The notes beneath the pieces are model-generated. The model searched no databases and was not told the origin of the DNA. It worked only from the letters and a program-made list of their open reading frames with translations. The position numbers and the translations under genes are program-made. Of a DNA stretch of 64,000 nt, positions 42,743 through 52,308 are shown in pieces (position 1 is the first letter of the stretch; the number at the start of each line of letters is the position of its first letter). Location of the stretch: positions 186,001-250,000 of the forward strand of contig NZ_KB891799.1 of assembly GCF_000373565.1 (NCBI RefSeq), written 5' to 3'. The stretch comes from Streptomyces sp. HmicA12. GTDB lineage: Bacteria > Actinomycetota > Actinomycetes > Streptomycetales > Streptomycetaceae.

Positions 42743-43711
42743 TCAGCTGGTGTGCGGCAGGCGCTCCGCGCTGGGGACGACGCCCAGGCGGCCGGCCTGG
42801 AAGTCGTCGAAGGCCTGCTGGAGCTCGGCCTTGGTGTTCATCACGAACGGGCCGTAGTGCGCCATGGGTTCGCGGATGGGCTGTCCGCCCAGGATCACGA
42901 CCTCCAGGTCGGGGGTGTTCCCGTCCTGGGACTCGTCGGCCCGCACGGTCAGCGACGAGCCCGCGCCGAACACGGCCGTCTGCCCGGTGTGGACGGGCCG
43001 GCGGTCGGTGCCCACGGTGCCGCGTCCGGCGAGGACGTAGACGAGTCCGTTGTAGTCCTCGCGCCAGGGCAGGGTCGCCTCGGCGCCGGGGCGGATCGTG
43101 GCGTGCACCATCGTGATCGGGGTGTGCGTGATGCCGGGGCCCTCGTGGCCGTCGAACTCACCGGCGATGACGCGAAGGAGCGCGCCGCCGTCGGCCGTGG
43201 TGAGCAGCTTGACCTGGCCACCGCGGATGTCCTGGTACCGCGGGTCCTGCATCTTGTCCTTGGCGGGCAGGTTCACCCACAGCTGCAGGCCGTGGAAGAG
43301 GCCGCCGGACATGACGAGGGACTCCGGCGGCGCCTCGATGTGCAGCAGGCCGGAGCCCGCCGTCATCCACTGGGTGTCGCCGTTGGTGATGGTGCCGCCA
43401 CCGCCGTGCGAGTCCTGGTGGATGAAGGTGCCGTCGATGATGTACGTGACGGTCTCGAAGCCGCGGTGCGGGTGCCAGGGCGTGCCCTTGGGCTCTCCGG
43501 GCGCGTACTCCACCTCGCCCATCTGGTCCATCATGATGAACGGGTCGAGGTACTTGTAGTTGATCCCGGCGAACGCGCGGCGCACCGGGAATCCCTCCCC
43601 CTCGAATCCGCCGGGGGCGGTCGTCACGGCGAGCACCGGGCGCGCCACGGCGTCGGCGGGCGCGGACACACGGGGCAGGGTCAGCGGGTTCTCGACGGTC
43701 ACAGCGGGCAT
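42743..43711 (-). CDS. Pirin family protein
   Basis: 322 residues, bicupin fold. The metal-binding N-terminal cupin contains PWHPHRGFETVTYIIDG, followed by GDTQWMTAGSGLLHIE, as in pirins. The C-terminal cupin follows. Bacterial pirins act as quercetinase-like enzymes or modulators of metabolism and redox; the target is unknown here. ATG 43711 follows GAGGAGG at 6 bp. Upstream lies TCAATTTAGTTGA, a TCAA-N5-TTGA dyad that resembles MarR-type operators. Confidence 0.93.
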   Translation of the reverse strand: MPAVTVENPLTLPRVSAPADAVARPVLAVTTAPGGFEGEGFPVRRAFAGINYKYLDPFIMMDQMGEVEYAPGEPKGTPWHPHRGFETVTYIIDGTFIHQDSHGGGGTITNGDTQWMTAGSGLLHIEAPPESLVMSGGLFHGLQLWVNLPAKDKMQDPRYQDIRGGQVKLLTTADGGALLRVIAGEFDGHEGPGITHTPITMVHATIRPGAEATLPWREDYNGLVYVLAGRGTVGTDRRPVHTGQTAVFGAGSSLTVRADESQDGNTPDLEVVILGGQPIREPMAHYGPFVMNTKAELQQAFDDFQAGRLGVVPSAERLPHTS

Positions 43712-43867
43712 GGCGGCCTCCTCAAGCTCTGCCATCAATTTAGTTGAACAGTGAACATCTCGCAAGCCCCGCGTTATTCCGGGCGGGCCGCCAGGGGTCC
43801 TCGGGGGTCCTGAGGGGGGTGCCGCGGGGGCACTGCGGGGGCTTCGGGAGCGCACCTCCCGGACATA

Positions 43868-43918
43868 CGCGAGAGCGGGCCCGGACGGGTGTTCAGCCCG
43901 CCCGGGCCCGCTCTCGCG
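43868..43918 (-). terminator. Terminator after the SseB-like gene
   Basis: Perfect 17-bp stem CGCGAGAGCGGGCCCGG / CCGGGCCCGCTCTCGCG with a 17-nt loop, starting 18 bp after the stop at 43936 on the minus strand. Confidence 0.9.
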
Positions 43919-43935
43919 CTGTGCGACGTGGTGCG

Positions 43936-44424
43936 TCAGCCGTACATGCGGCGCATCGCGAAGTCGACCATCTGCTCGACGGCCTTCGCGTCGAAGACCA
44001 TCCGATGCTCGCCCTCCATGTCGAGGACGAAGCCGTACCCGGTGGGCAGCAGGTCGATCACCTCGGCGCCGGTGATGACGAAGTACTTGGACTCCTTGCC
44101 CGCGTACCGGCGCAGCTCCTTGAGCGTGGTGAACATGGGGATCACCGGCTGCTGGGTGTTGTGCAGCGCGAGGAACCCGGGGTTGTCGCCGCGCGGGCAG
44201 TAGACCTTCGACGACGCGAAGATCTGCTGGAAGTCCTCGGCGGACATCGAGCCGGTGGTGAACGCGCGGACCGCGTCGGCGAGCGACGGCGGCGACGGCT
44301 CCGGGTACAGCGGCGCCTGCTGCCCGTATCCGCCCATGCCGCCCTGCGGGGGCATGCCCTGCTGCGGCGGGGCGTACTGCTGCCCGGCGCCCGCTCCGCC
44401 CGGGGTCCGCTCGTATCCGTACAT
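43936..44424 (-). CDS. SseB-domain protein
   Basis: 162 residues. A Gly/Pro/Gln/Tyr-rich flexible N-terminus (about 1-45) leads into an SseB-type domain with VYCPRGDNPGF, VIPMFTTLKELRRYAG, VITGAEVIDLLPTGYGFVLD and EHRMVFDAKAV. SseB domains occur in enhanced-serine-sensitivity proteins and in type-VII/cell-surface contexts of actinobacteria. Function unknown. Isolated gene with its own terminator. Confidence 0.87.
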   Translation of the reverse strand: MYGYERTPGGAGAGQQYAPPQQGMPPQGGMGGYGQQAPLYPEPSPPSLADAVRAFTTGSMSAEDFQQIFASSKVYCPRGDNPGFLALHNTQQPVIPMFTTLKELRRYAGKESKYFVITGAEVIDLLPTGYGFVLDMEGEHRMVFDAKAVEQMVDFAMRRMYG

Positions 44425-44585
44425 GGGGGCAAGGGTACCGAGGGCGGGCGGGGTGATGGGCGCGGGATGGATTTCTGTAGTGGGGGCTAGTGAAAGGGCG
44501 GGGAGGGCTGCTACGTTATTTATGTAGTCGCCGATACAGAATTGCGTGGCGGGGGACGCCCGCGCGCCGACGGGGAGGAACAGGC

Positions 44586-45425
44586 ATGGCAGCCAGGGGA
44601 ATTGGGTCCGGCATCGCGTCCGGCATCGCGTCCGGCATCACATCCGGCGAGGTCACGGCGTACGCACGGACGGTGCGCGGCTCCGGGCCCGGCCTGCTCG
44701 TGGCGCACGGCGCGGGCGGCTCGGTCGAGGCGAACTACGGCCCGGTCCTGGAGACCCTGGCCGCGGCCCGCACGGTCGTCGGCGTCGACTATCCGGGCAC
44801 GGGCGCCACCCCGCGCGCGACCTCACCGCTGCGGCTGGACGATCTGGCGGACCAGCTGGTGGCCGCGGCCGACGCCGAGGGCCTCGACCGATTCGCCGTA
44901 TCGGGGTACTCGCTGGGCGGCGCGGTCGCCGTGCGGATCGCCGCCCGGCACCCCGAGCGCGTCACCGCCCTGCTGCTCACGGCCACCCTCGCCCGCCCCG
45001 ACCACGACGTACGCCTCACCGTCGAGGTCTGGCGCACGCTCGCCGAAGCGGGCGACCTGGACACGCTGGCCCGCTTCACGATGCCGCGCGCCCTGAGCGA
45101 GGAGGCGCTGCGCTCACTGACCGACGAGCAGGTGGCGGCCGCCCTGACGGAGAGTGCGGCGACGACCCCGCCCGGCACCGCGGACCACGCCGACCTGGTC
45201 ACACGGTTCGACGTGCGCGCGGACCTGGCCCGGATCGCGGCGCCGACGCTGGTGACGGTGACGACGAAGGACCGCCTGGTCCCGCCCGCCGTGCAGCGCG
45301 AGCTGGCCGCCGGCATCACCGGCGCCCGCGTCGCGGAACTCCCGACCGGCCACCTCCCGTTCGCCGAACTGCCTGACGCATGGGGCACGTTGATGGTGGA
45401 GTTCCTCGCGGAGACCGCGGGATGA
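44586..45425 (+). CDS. Alpha/beta hydrolase
   Basis: 279 residues. Nucleophile elbow SGYSLGGAVA (Ser about residue 114), catalytic Asp in TTKDRLVP, catalytic His in GHLPFAE. Oxyanion motif AHGAGGS near residue 42. The N-terminal codons (GSGIASGIASGITSGE) are a 12-bp repeat of four units. A broad-substrate esterase or haloalkane-type enzyme; substrate unknown. GGAGG lies before the ATG. Upstream CTAC-N9-GTAG is a possible operator. Confidence 0.9.
   Translation: MAARGIGSGIASGIASGITSGEVTAYARTVRGSGPGLLVAHGAGGSVEANYGPVLETLAAARTVVGVDYPGTGATPRATSPLRLDDLADQLVAAADAEGLDRFAVSGYSLGGAVAVRIAARHPERVTALLLTATLARPDHDVRLTVEVWRTLAEAGDLDTLARFTMPRALSEEALRSLTDEQVAAALTESAATTPPGTADHADLVTRFDVRADLARIAAPTLVTVTTKDRLVPPAVQRELAAGITGARVAELPTGHLPFAELPDAWGTLMVEFLAETAG
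44602..44649 (+). repeat. 12-bp in-frame repeats at the hydrolase N-terminus
   Basis: Four units of GGGTCCGGCATC/GCGTCCGGCATC type encode GSGIASGIASGITSGE. The third positions are identical, so the duplication is recent. Confidence 0.9.
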
Positions 45426-45480
45426 GCGAGGCGCGGCGCCCGCTCCGCCCGCCCAGCGGAAGCGGAAGCGTTCGTCACAG

Positions 45481-45518
45481 TTGACCCCAGAGGGGTTGAT
45501 TCTTATTACCGGCGGGTA
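45481..45518 (+). promoter_or_regulatory. Promoter with overlapping dyad upstream of the acyl-CoA dehydrogenase
   Basis: TTGACC (45481-45486), 16 bp, then TTATTA (45503-45508) look like -35 and -10 elements. The inverted repeat TACCGGCGGGTA (45507-45518) overlaps the -10, as expected for a repressor operator. A further partial dyad is GTTACTAGTTAGTAC at about 45530. Confidence 0.45.
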
Positions 45519-45598
45519 GCATCCTGGTGGTTACTAGTTAGTACGCGTACGAGATCGACCGACGTCGATCCCTCCCAAGCCTTTACGGAGCCGTCGCC

Positions 45599-47437
45599 AT
45601 GGGGCACTACAAGTCGAATCTCCGCGACATCGAGTTCAACCTCTTCGAGGTGCTCGGCCGCGACAAGCTGTACGGCACCGGCCCGTTCGGGGAGATGGAC
45701 GTCGAGACCGCCAAGAGCATCCTCGAAGAGGTCGCCCGCCTCGCCGAGACCGATCTGGCCGACTCCTTCGCGGACGCCGACCGCAACCCGCCGGTCTTCG
45801 ACCCGGAGACCAACACCGCGCCGGTCCCGGCGTCCTTCAAGAAGAGCTACCAGGCCTTCATGGACTCCGAGTACTGGCGTCTGGGCCTGCCCGAGGAGAT
45901 CGGTGGCACGACCGCCCCGCGCTCGCTCATCTGGGCCCACGCCGAGCTGATCCTGGGCGCCAACCCGGCCGTGTGGATGTACGCGTCCGGCCCGGCCTTC
46001 GCCGGTGTCCTCTTCGAGGAGGGCAACGAGGCGCAGAAGAAGATCGCCGAGATCGCCGTCGACAAGCAGTGGGGCTCGACGATGGTCCTGACCGAGCCGG
46101 ACGCCGGCTCGGACGTGGGCGCCGGCCGCACCAGGGCCGTCCAGCAGGACGACGGATCCTGGCACATCGAGGGCGTGAAGCGGTTCATCACGTCCGGCGA
46201 GCACGACATGTCGGAGAACATCCTCCACTACGTCCTCGCCCGCCCCGAGGGCCACGGCCCCGGCACCAAGGGCCTCTCCCTCTTCCTGGTCCCGAAGTTC
46301 GAGTTCGACTGGGAGACCGGCGAGCTGGGCGAGCGCAACGGCGTGTACGCGACCAACGTCGAGCACAAGATGGGCCTCAAGGCGTCCAACACCTGCGAGA
46401 TGACGTTCGGCGACCAGCACCCCGCCAAGGGCTGGCTGATCGGCGACAAGCACGACGGCATCCGCCAGATGTTCCGCATCATCGAGTTCGCCCGCATGAT
46501 GGTCGGCACGAAGGCGATCTCGACGCTGTCGACCGGTTACCTGAACGCCCTGGAGTACGCCAAGGAGCGCGTGCAGGGCCCCGACCTCGCCCAGTTCATG
46601 GACAAGGCCGCGCCGAAGGTCACCATCACGCACCACCCGGACGTGCGCCGCTCGCTGCTCACGCAGAAGGCGTACGCGGAGGGCATGCGCTCGCTCGTGC
46701 TGCACACCGCCTCCGTCCAGGACGCGATCCAGGTCAAGGAGGCGAACGGCGAGGACGCCTCGACCGAGCACGCGCTGAACGACCTGCTCCTGCCGATCGT
46801 GAAGGGCTACGGCTCGGAGAAGGGCTACGAGCAGCTCGCGCAGTCGCTGCAGACCTTCGGCGGCTCCGGCTTCCTGCAGGAGTACCCGATCGAGCAGTAC
46901 ATCCGTGACTCCAAGATCGACACCCTCTACGAGGGCACGACCGCGATCCAGGGCCAGGACTTCTTCTTCCGGAAGATCGTCCGCAACCAGGGCGCCGCGC
47001 TGAACGGCCTCGCCGAGGAGATCAAGAAGTTCCTCGCGGTCGAGACCGGCGGCGAGGAGCTGGCCGCGGCCCGCGAGTCCCTCGCCAAGGCCGCCGTCGA
47101 GCTGGAGGCCATCGTCGGCGTCATGCTGACCGACCTGGCCGCCACCGAGCAGGACCCGAAGAACATCTACAAGGTCGGCCTGAACACGACCCGGCTGCTC
47201 ATGGCCTCCGGTGACGTGGTCGTCGGCTACCTGCTGCTGAAGGGCGCGGCCGTCGCCGCGGAGCGGCTGGCCGCCGGGGACGCGGGCAAGGACACCGCGT
47301 TCTACCGGGGCAAGGTCGCCGCGGCGACGTTCTTCGCGGCGAACGTCCTGCCGGGTGTCACGGGTGCGCGCAAGCTCGCCCAGGGCACGAGCGAGGCGGG
47401 GCTCGGCGTGATGGAGCTGGACGAGGCGTCGTTCTGA
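45599..47437 (+). CDS. Acyl-CoA dehydrogenase (long, FadE-like)
   Basis: 612 residues, longer than classical acyl-CoA dehydrogenases because of a C-terminal extension. FAD/substrate motifs: [49 protein letters not shown] and [16 protein letters not shown], where the conserved Glu of the active site is in LYEGTTAIQ. It oxidises acyl-CoA thioesters in beta-oxidation and passes electrons to ETF. It is a single gene with its own promoter and a hairpin (47452-47487) downstream. Confidence 0.95.
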   Translation: MGHYKSNLRDIEFNLFEVLGRDKLYGTGPFGEMDVETAKSILEEVARLAETDLADSFADADRNPPVFDPETNTAPVPASFKKSYQAFMDSEYWRLGLPEEIGGTTAPRSLIWAHAELILGANPAVWMYASGPAFAGVLFEEGNEAQKKIAEIAVDKQWGSTMVLTEPDAGSDVGAGRTRAVQQDDGSWHIEGVKRFITSGEHDMSENILHYVLARPEGHGPGTKGLSLFLVPKFEFDWETGELGERNGVYATNVEHKMGLKASNTCEMTFGDQHPAKGWLIGDKHDGIRQMFRIIEFARMMVGTKAISTLSTGYLNALEYAKERVQGPDLAQFMDKAAPKVTITHHPDVRRSLLTQKAYAEGMRSLVLHTASVQDAIQVKEANGEDASTEHALNDLLLPIVKGYGSEKGYEQLAQSLQTFGGSGFLQEYPIEQYIRDSKIDTLYEGTTAIQGQDFFFRKIVRNQGAALNGLAEEIKKFLAVETGGEELAAARESLAKAAVELEAIVGVMLTDLAATEQDPKNIYKVGLNTTRLLMASGDVVVGYLLLKGAAVAAERLAAGDAGKDTAFYRGKVAAATFFAANVLPGVTGARKLAQGTSEAGLGVMELDEASF

Positions 47438-47451
47438 CCCGCACCTGACGC

Positions 47452-47487
47452 ACGGCCCGTCACCCCTCGCCCGGGGCGGCGGGCCGT
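47452..47487 (+). terminator. Terminator after the acyl-CoA dehydrogenase
   Basis: Stem ACGGCCCG / CGGGCCGT with a 20-nt loop, just after the stop at 47437. Confidence 0.7.
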
Positions 47488-47550
47488 TCCGTCCGCCGGG
47501 TGCGGTTGCTTCGCGGGCGCGGGTGCGTCGTGGCCTGGCGAGCGGAGCCC

Positions 47551-47606
47551 GCTTCCAGGGGCGCGGGGAACCGCGCGAGAAGCCCCACCGGCCCGCGGCC
47601 GCGAAC
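47551..47606. repeat. Dispersed intergenic palindromic element
   Basis: A stretch with GGGGCGCGGGGAACCGCGCG, containing the hairpin GCGCGG-GGAA-CCGCGC inside an outer GGGGC/GCCCC pair. This is a recognised high-copy intergenic sequence of Streptomyces genomes (from memory). It sits between the acyl-CoA dehydrogenase and aminopeptidase genes. Confidence 0.65.
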
Positions 47607-47681
47607 GGTGGCGCACCCGGCGGAAGAACAGGCGCGGACCACCGAGGGCGGGCCCGGTGGGGCCCGCATTACGCTGGCGTC

Positions 47682-48989
47682 ATGCACACACCCACCGGCC
47701 CCAGCGGCTCTTTCGATCGCCGCCACACCGACGACCTGATGACCTTCCTCGCGGCGAGCCCCACGCCGTACCACGCCGTGGCGAACGTCGCCGCGCGCCT
47801 GGAGAAGGCCGGCTTCAAGCAGGTCGCGGAGACCGACGCCTGGGACGGTGAGGCGGGCGGCAAGTACGTCACCCGCGGTGGCGCGGTCATCGCCTGGTAC
47901 GTGCCGCGGGGCGCGCAGGCCCACACCCCGTACCGGATCGTCGGCGGGCACACCGACTCCCCGAACCTGCGGGTGAAGCCGCAGCCCGACATGGGGAGCA
48001 ACGGCTGGCGCCAGGTCGCCGTCGAGATCTACGGCGGCCCGCTGCTCAACTCCTGGCTCGACCGCGATCTCGGCCTCGCCGGGCGGATCACGCTGCGCGA
48101 CGGCAGCGAGCGCCTCGTGAACATCGACCGCGCCCTGCTCCGGGTGCCGCAGCTCGCCGTGCACCTGGACCGCGGCGTGAACGCCGACGGCCTGAAGCTC
48201 GACAAGCAGCGCCACATGCAGCCGATCTGGGGCCTCGGCGGCGACGTCCACGAGGGCGATCTGCTCGGCTTCCTGGAGGACGAGTACGGCCTCGAGTCCG
48301 GCGCCATCACCGGCTGGGACCTGATGCCGTACTCCATCGAGGCGCCCTCCTACCTGGGCCGCGACCAGGAGCTCGTGGCCGGCCCGCGGATGGACAACCT
48401 GCTGTCCGTGCACGCCTGCGTCGCCGCGCTCACCGAGGTGAGCAAGCAGGAGGACCTGCCGTACATCCCGGTGCTCGCCGCCTTCGACCACGAGGAGAAC
48501 GGGTCGCAGTCCGACACCGGCGCCGACGGCCCGCTGCTCGGCAACGTCCTGGAGCGCTCGGTGTTCGCACGCCGCGGCTCGCTGGAGGACCGGGCCCGCG
48601 CCTTCGCCGGAACGATCTGCCTGTCGTCCGACACCGGGCACGCCGTGCACCCCAACTACGCCGAGCGGCACGACCCGACCCATCACCCGCGCGCCAACGG
48701 CGGCCCGATCCTCAAGGTGAACGTCAACAACCGCTACGCCACCGACGGCGCCGGCCGCGCCGTGTTCGTCGCGGCGTGCGAGAAGGCGGGCGTGCCCTAC
48801 CAGGCGTTCGTGTCGAACAACGCGATGCCGTGCGGCACGACCATCGGCCCGATCACCGCCGCCCGGCACGGGATCAAGACCGTCGACATCGGCGCGGCGA
48901 TCCTCTCCATGCACAGCGTGCGCGAACTGTGCGGCGCGGACGACCCGTTCCATCTGGCGAACGCGCTGACGGCCTTCCTGGAGGGCTGA
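47682..48989 (+). CDS. M18-family aspartyl aminopeptidase
   Basis: 435 residues. Two-metal peptidase motifs: GGHTDSPNLRVKP (metal His and bridging Asp), FDHEENGSQS (catalytic Glu), SSDTGHAVHPNY (metal) and AMPCGTTIGPITAA, all in order and at usual spacing. It removes N-terminal Asp/Glu from peptides in the cytoplasm. ATG 47682 follows the dispersed palindromic element. Length and motifs fit the PepC/aminopeptidase 2 family of actinomycetes. Confidence 0.95.
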   Translation: MHTPTGPSGSFDRRHTDDLMTFLAASPTPYHAVANVAARLEKAGFKQVAETDAWDGEAGGKYVTRGGAVIAWYVPRGAQAHTPYRIVGGHTDSPNLRVKPQPDMGSNGWRQVAVEIYGGPLLNSWLDRDLGLAGRITLRDGSERLVNIDRALLRVPQLAVHLDRGVNADGLKLDKQRHMQPIWGLGGDVHEGDLLGFLEDEYGLESGAITGWDLMPYSIEAPSYLGRDQELVAGPRMDNLLSVHACVAALTEVSKQEDLPYIPVLAAFDHEENGSQSDTGADGPLLGNVLERSVFARRGSLEDRARAFAGTICLSSDTGHAVHPNYAERHDPTHHPRANGGPILKVNVNNRYATDGAGRAVFVAACEKAGVPYQAFVSNNAMPCGTTIGPITAARHGIKTVDIGAAILSMHSVRELCGADDPFHLANALTAFLEG

Positions 48990-49096
48990 TTCGCGTTCGT
49001 CGCGACTGCCGTGTGACGCGGAGGGGTTCGGGGTACCCGGACCCCTCAAGCAGATCCACACCCGTATCCACGTACACACGGCAGGAGGCAGACCTC

Positions 49097-49315
49097 ATGA
49101 GCCTGGGGGGTTGCATCATCCTGATCGCCGTCGGCGCGATCCTCGCGTTCGCGACCGACTGGCAGATACAGGACGTCAATCTCGACCTCGTCGGCTGGAT
49201 CCTGATGATCGTCGGGCTGATCGGGGTCTTCGCGTTCCGCAGCATCGGCAAGCGCCGTGGAATGCCGCCGAGCCACACGACCGTGATCGAGGAGGAGCGG
49301 GACCACCGCATCTGA
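49097..49315 (+). CDS. Small membrane protein, DUF6458 family
   Basis: 72 residues with two helices (GGCIILIAVGAILAFAT and LVGWILMIVGLIGVFAF) and a basic/acidic tail ending TTVIEEERDHRI. Conserved in streptomycetes; function unknown. GGAGG before the ATG. Confidence 0.85.
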   Translation: MSLGGCIILIAVGAILAFATDWQIQDVNLDLVGWILMIVGLIGVFAFRSIGKRRGMPPSHTTVIEEERDHRI

Positions 49316-49409
49316 GCCCCCCTTGCCACGTGACCGGTTGCTCCCGCCACGTACCCTGATCACCTGAGTTTTCGGGGTGATGGCCGGGGTGGCCGGGGGG
49401 AGCACTGCC

Positions 49410-52199
49410 GTGGAGTTCCGCCTGCTCGGAACGGTCGCCGTGGCCACGGAGAGCGGTGAACTGCCGCTCGGGCCCGCCAAGCGGCGCAGCCTGCTGGCCG
49501 CGCTGCTGCTGCGCCCCAACACCGCCGTCCCGCTGGACCAGTTGATCGACGCGCTGTGGCCCGAGGGTCCGCCCGCGCGCGGCAGGACCGTGGCGCAGGG
49601 CCATGTGTCGCGGCTGCGGGCGCTGCTCGCGCAGGGCGGGGCCGACGAGTGGGGCGTACGGCTGGTGACCCGCGGCGACGCGTACGTCCTGGAGATGCCG
49701 GAGACGCTGCTCGACGCCCACCGCTTCGAGGAGCTGGTCCGGCTCGCCCACGACCAGCGCCGCCCAGACGACGCCGCGGCCCTGCTGCGCGAGGCGCTCG
49801 GGCTGTGGCGCGGGCCCGCGCTGGTCGGCGTCGCCACCGCCGGGCCGCTGCGGGTCGCGGCGGACGGCCTGGAGCAGGCACGGATCAGCGCCGTCGAGCA
49901 ACTCGCCCGCACCTACGGGGAGTTCGGCGACCACGCGCGGGCCGCCGCCCTGCTGCACGCCGAGGCCGTCGCCCACCCGATGCGGGAGTCCCTGGCGGCG
50001 GCACTGATGCGCGCCCTGTACCGGGCGGGTCGCCAGTCCGACGCCATCGACCAGTACCACCGCACCCGCACGCTGCTCGCCGACGAGCTGGGCGTCGACC
50101 CGGGGCACGCCCTGCGGGAGGCGTACGCGGAGATCCTCGCGGGGGACGGTTCCTCACCCGGGCCGGCGCCGGTGCCGGGCCGGGAGCCGGGCCGGGAGAC
50201 GGGCCGGGAGACGGTGCCGGTCCGGGAGCCGGTGCCGAGCGCGCCCGGGCCCGATCTGCTGCCCCGGCCGCCCCGCGGATTCGTCGGCCGGGAGCGGGAA
50301 CTGGCCGCGATCGGCGGGGCCGCGGGCCGCGAACACGCCGTCGTCGTCATCACCGGGCCCGCCGGGGCCGGCAAGACGGCCGCCGCCCTGCACTGGGCGC
50401 ACACCGCCCGCGACGCCTACGACGGCGTCCTCTTCGCCGACCTGCGCGGCTTCAGCACGGACTCCCCCGCGGACACCGGCCCCGACGGCCATGACGGGCA
50501 CGACGGGCACGAACCGGCCGACGTCCTGCGGGAGTTCCTCATCGCCCTCGGCGTCCCGGCACGTGAACTTCCCGAGACCCAGGGCGCGTTGGCCGCCGCC
50601 TACCGCGGCCGCACCGAGCGGCGCCGCATCCTCGTCGTCCTCGACAACGCCCGCACCGCCGCCCAGGTCCGCCCACTGCTCCCGGCCGGACCCGGCAGCG
50701 CCGCCCTGGTCACCTCGCGGCTGCGCCTGGACGGCCTCGCGGTCAGCGAACTCGCCCGCACCGTCGACATCGGGGTGCTCGACGGCGCCGCGTCCGCCGC
50801 GCTGCTCGCCGCCGCCACCGACGACCGACTCGCCGCCGAACCGGACACCGCCGCCCGGCTCGCCGCACTCTGCGCGGGACTGCCGCTCGCACTGCGCGTC
50901 GTCGCCGCCCGGGTCAACGCACGGCCGCAGTGGCCCCTGTCCGCCCTCGCCGACGAACTGGCCGACGAACAGCGCAGGCTGGCCCTCCTCGACGTGGGCG
51001 ACACCGGCGTCGCGGCCGCGCTCCGGCTCACCCTGCGGGCCCTGCCCGCCGCCGCCCGGCGCCTGTTCCGCCTGCTCGGCGCCCTCCCGGGCCCCGATCT
51101 CGACCGGTACGCCGCGGCCGCGCTCACCGCGACACCGCCCGCCGAGGCCGCCGCGGACCTGGACCGGCTGGCCGACGCCCACCTCGTGACGGAACGGGCG
51201 CCGGGCCGGTACGGCATGCACGACCTGGTGCGGCTGTACGCGCGCGGCCTCGTGGACCCGGCGGAGTCCGCCCCCGGGACCGGCGACGCGGAGCCCACGG
51301 CCGAGGCACTCACCCGCCTCCTCGACCACTACCTGCGCACCGCCCTGCGGGCCGCCGCCGTCGCCGAACCCGACGACCGGCCCTGCTGCACGCCACCCGC
51401 CGGCCTGCGCGCCGACCACGGCGGGCCGCCGCTGCCCGACCGGGCGAGCGCGCTGGGCTGGTACGCGGCCGAGCGCGAGAACCTCGCGGCCGCCACCGCC
51501 GCCGCCCACGCGGCGGGACTCGACGACCGGGCCTGGCGGCTCGCCGTCCTCCAGTGGCCGTACATCGTCGGATACGTCCGCGACGACTGGGTGCCCCTGC
51601 TGCAACAGGGACTCGACGCCGCGGTCCGGCTCGGCGACCCGGACGCCGAGTCCCGGATCCGGGCCCTGTACGGCTGGGTGCTCACCGAGGAGGGGCGGCT
51701 CACCCAGGCCCTGCACCACCTGGAGCTGGCGCCCGCACTCGCCGCCCGCGCCGGCGACCCGTCCAGCGAGGCCACCGCCCTGGTCAACCTCGCCCTCGCC
51801 ATGGACCGCGAGGGACCGCCCGGCGCCGCCTCCCTCGCCCATGTCGCGCGCGCGGCCGATCTCGCCCACGCCGCCGACGACGTACTGACCGAGCTGCTCG
51901 CCCTGGACCACCGGGCCCGCCAGCTGCTCGCCCGCGCCGACCATCACGCCGTACTCGCCTGTACGGAGCGCGGGGCGACGCTGCCCGGCGCGGGCACCGA
52001 GGGCCTCGCCCCGCTGCGCCGCATCTCGCTGCGCGTCTCGCGCGGCACCGCCCTGCTCGCGCTCGGCGAGCTCGAAGCGGCCCGCACGTGTCTGCGCGAG
52101 GCCCACGAGGACGCGCTGCGGCGGGGTTTCGAGCAGGGAGTGCGAGAGGCGAACGCCCAGCTCAGCGCGGTCGACAAGCGCTCGGCAGCGGAACGGTGA
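49410..52199 (+). CDS. AfsR/SARP-family regulator (SARP-NB-ARC-TPR)
   Basis: 929 residues. The OmpR-type winged helix (about 1-95) starts VEFRLLGTVAV and includes KRRSLLAALLL. The bacterial transcriptional activation domain follows to about 250. A low-complexity PGREPGRETGRE linker leads to the NB-ARC ATPase (about 290-560) with FVGRERELAAI, P-loop GPAGAGKTAAA and Walker B RILVVLDNA. A TPR-type C-terminal region closes the protein. AfsR-type SARPs integrate Ser/Thr kinase signals to activate secondary metabolism, but no biosynthetic cluster adjoins. GTG 49410 is preceded by GGGGGGAG; an earlier ATG at 49380 is less likely. Confidence 0.92.
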   Translation: MEFRLLGTVAVATESGELPLGPAKRRSLLAALLLRPNTAVPLDQLIDALWPEGPPARGRTVAQGHVSRLRALLAQGGADEWGVRLVTRGDAYVLEMPETLLDAHRFEELVRLAHDQRRPDDAAALLREALGLWRGPALVGVATAGPLRVAADGLEQARISAVEQLARTYGEFGDHARAAALLHAEAVAHPMRESLAAALMRALYRAGRQSDAIDQYHRTRTLLADELGVDPGHALREAYAEILAGDGSSPGPAPVPGREPGRETGRETVPVREPVPSAPGPDLLPRPPRGFVGRERELAAIGGAAGREHAVVVITGPAGAGKTAAALHWAHTARDAYDGVLFADLRGFSTDSPADTGPDGHDGHDGHEPADVLREFLIALGVPARELPETQGALAAAYRGRTERRRILVVLDNARTAAQVRPLLPAGPGSAALVTSRLRLDGLAVSELARTVDIGVLDGAASAALLAAATDDRLAAEPDTAARLAALCAGLPLALRVVAARVNARPQWPLSALADELADEQRRLALLDVGDTGVAAALRLTLRALPAAARRLFRLLGALPGPDLDRYAAAALTATPPAEAAADLDRLADAHLVTERAPGRYGMHDLVRLYARGLVDPAESAPGTGDAEPTAEALTRLLDHYLRTALRAAAVAEPDDRPCCTPPAGLRADHGGPPLPDRASALGWYAAERENLAAATAAAHAAGLDDRAWRLAVLQWPYIVGYVRDDWVPLLQQGLDAAVRLGDPDAESRIRALYGWVLTEEGRLTQALHHLELAPALAARAGDPSSEATALVNLALAMDREGPPGAASLAHVARAADLAHAADDVLTELLALDHRARQLLARADHHAVLACTERGATLPGAGTEGLAPLRRISLRVSRGTALLALGELEAARTCLREAHEDALRRGFEQGVREANAQLSAVDKRSAAER
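50160..50240 (+). repeat. 12-bp in-frame repeats in the SARP linker
   Basis: GGGCCGGGAGCC/GACG-type units encode PGREPGRETGRE between the activation domain and the NB-ARC domain. Confidence 0.8.
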
Positions 52200-52308
52200 C
52201 GGGGCACTAGCGCGGGAGCGACGGAACGGCGACGGCACCGGGCACTGTAGTGATCACAGCGGCCCACCCACCGACCGGGCGGCCGCACGGAACCGGGGGA
52301 GTACCACC

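Noticed and set aside
49410..52199. Cluster-situated regulator marking a biosynthetic gene cluster
   Set aside because: No polyketide, peptide or terpene synthase genes lie around it, so it is treated as a stand-alone AfsR-like regulator.
52200..52308. tRNA or small RNA gene in gaps
   Set aside because: I scanned intergenic spaces for the T-loop signature and acceptor pairing and found none.
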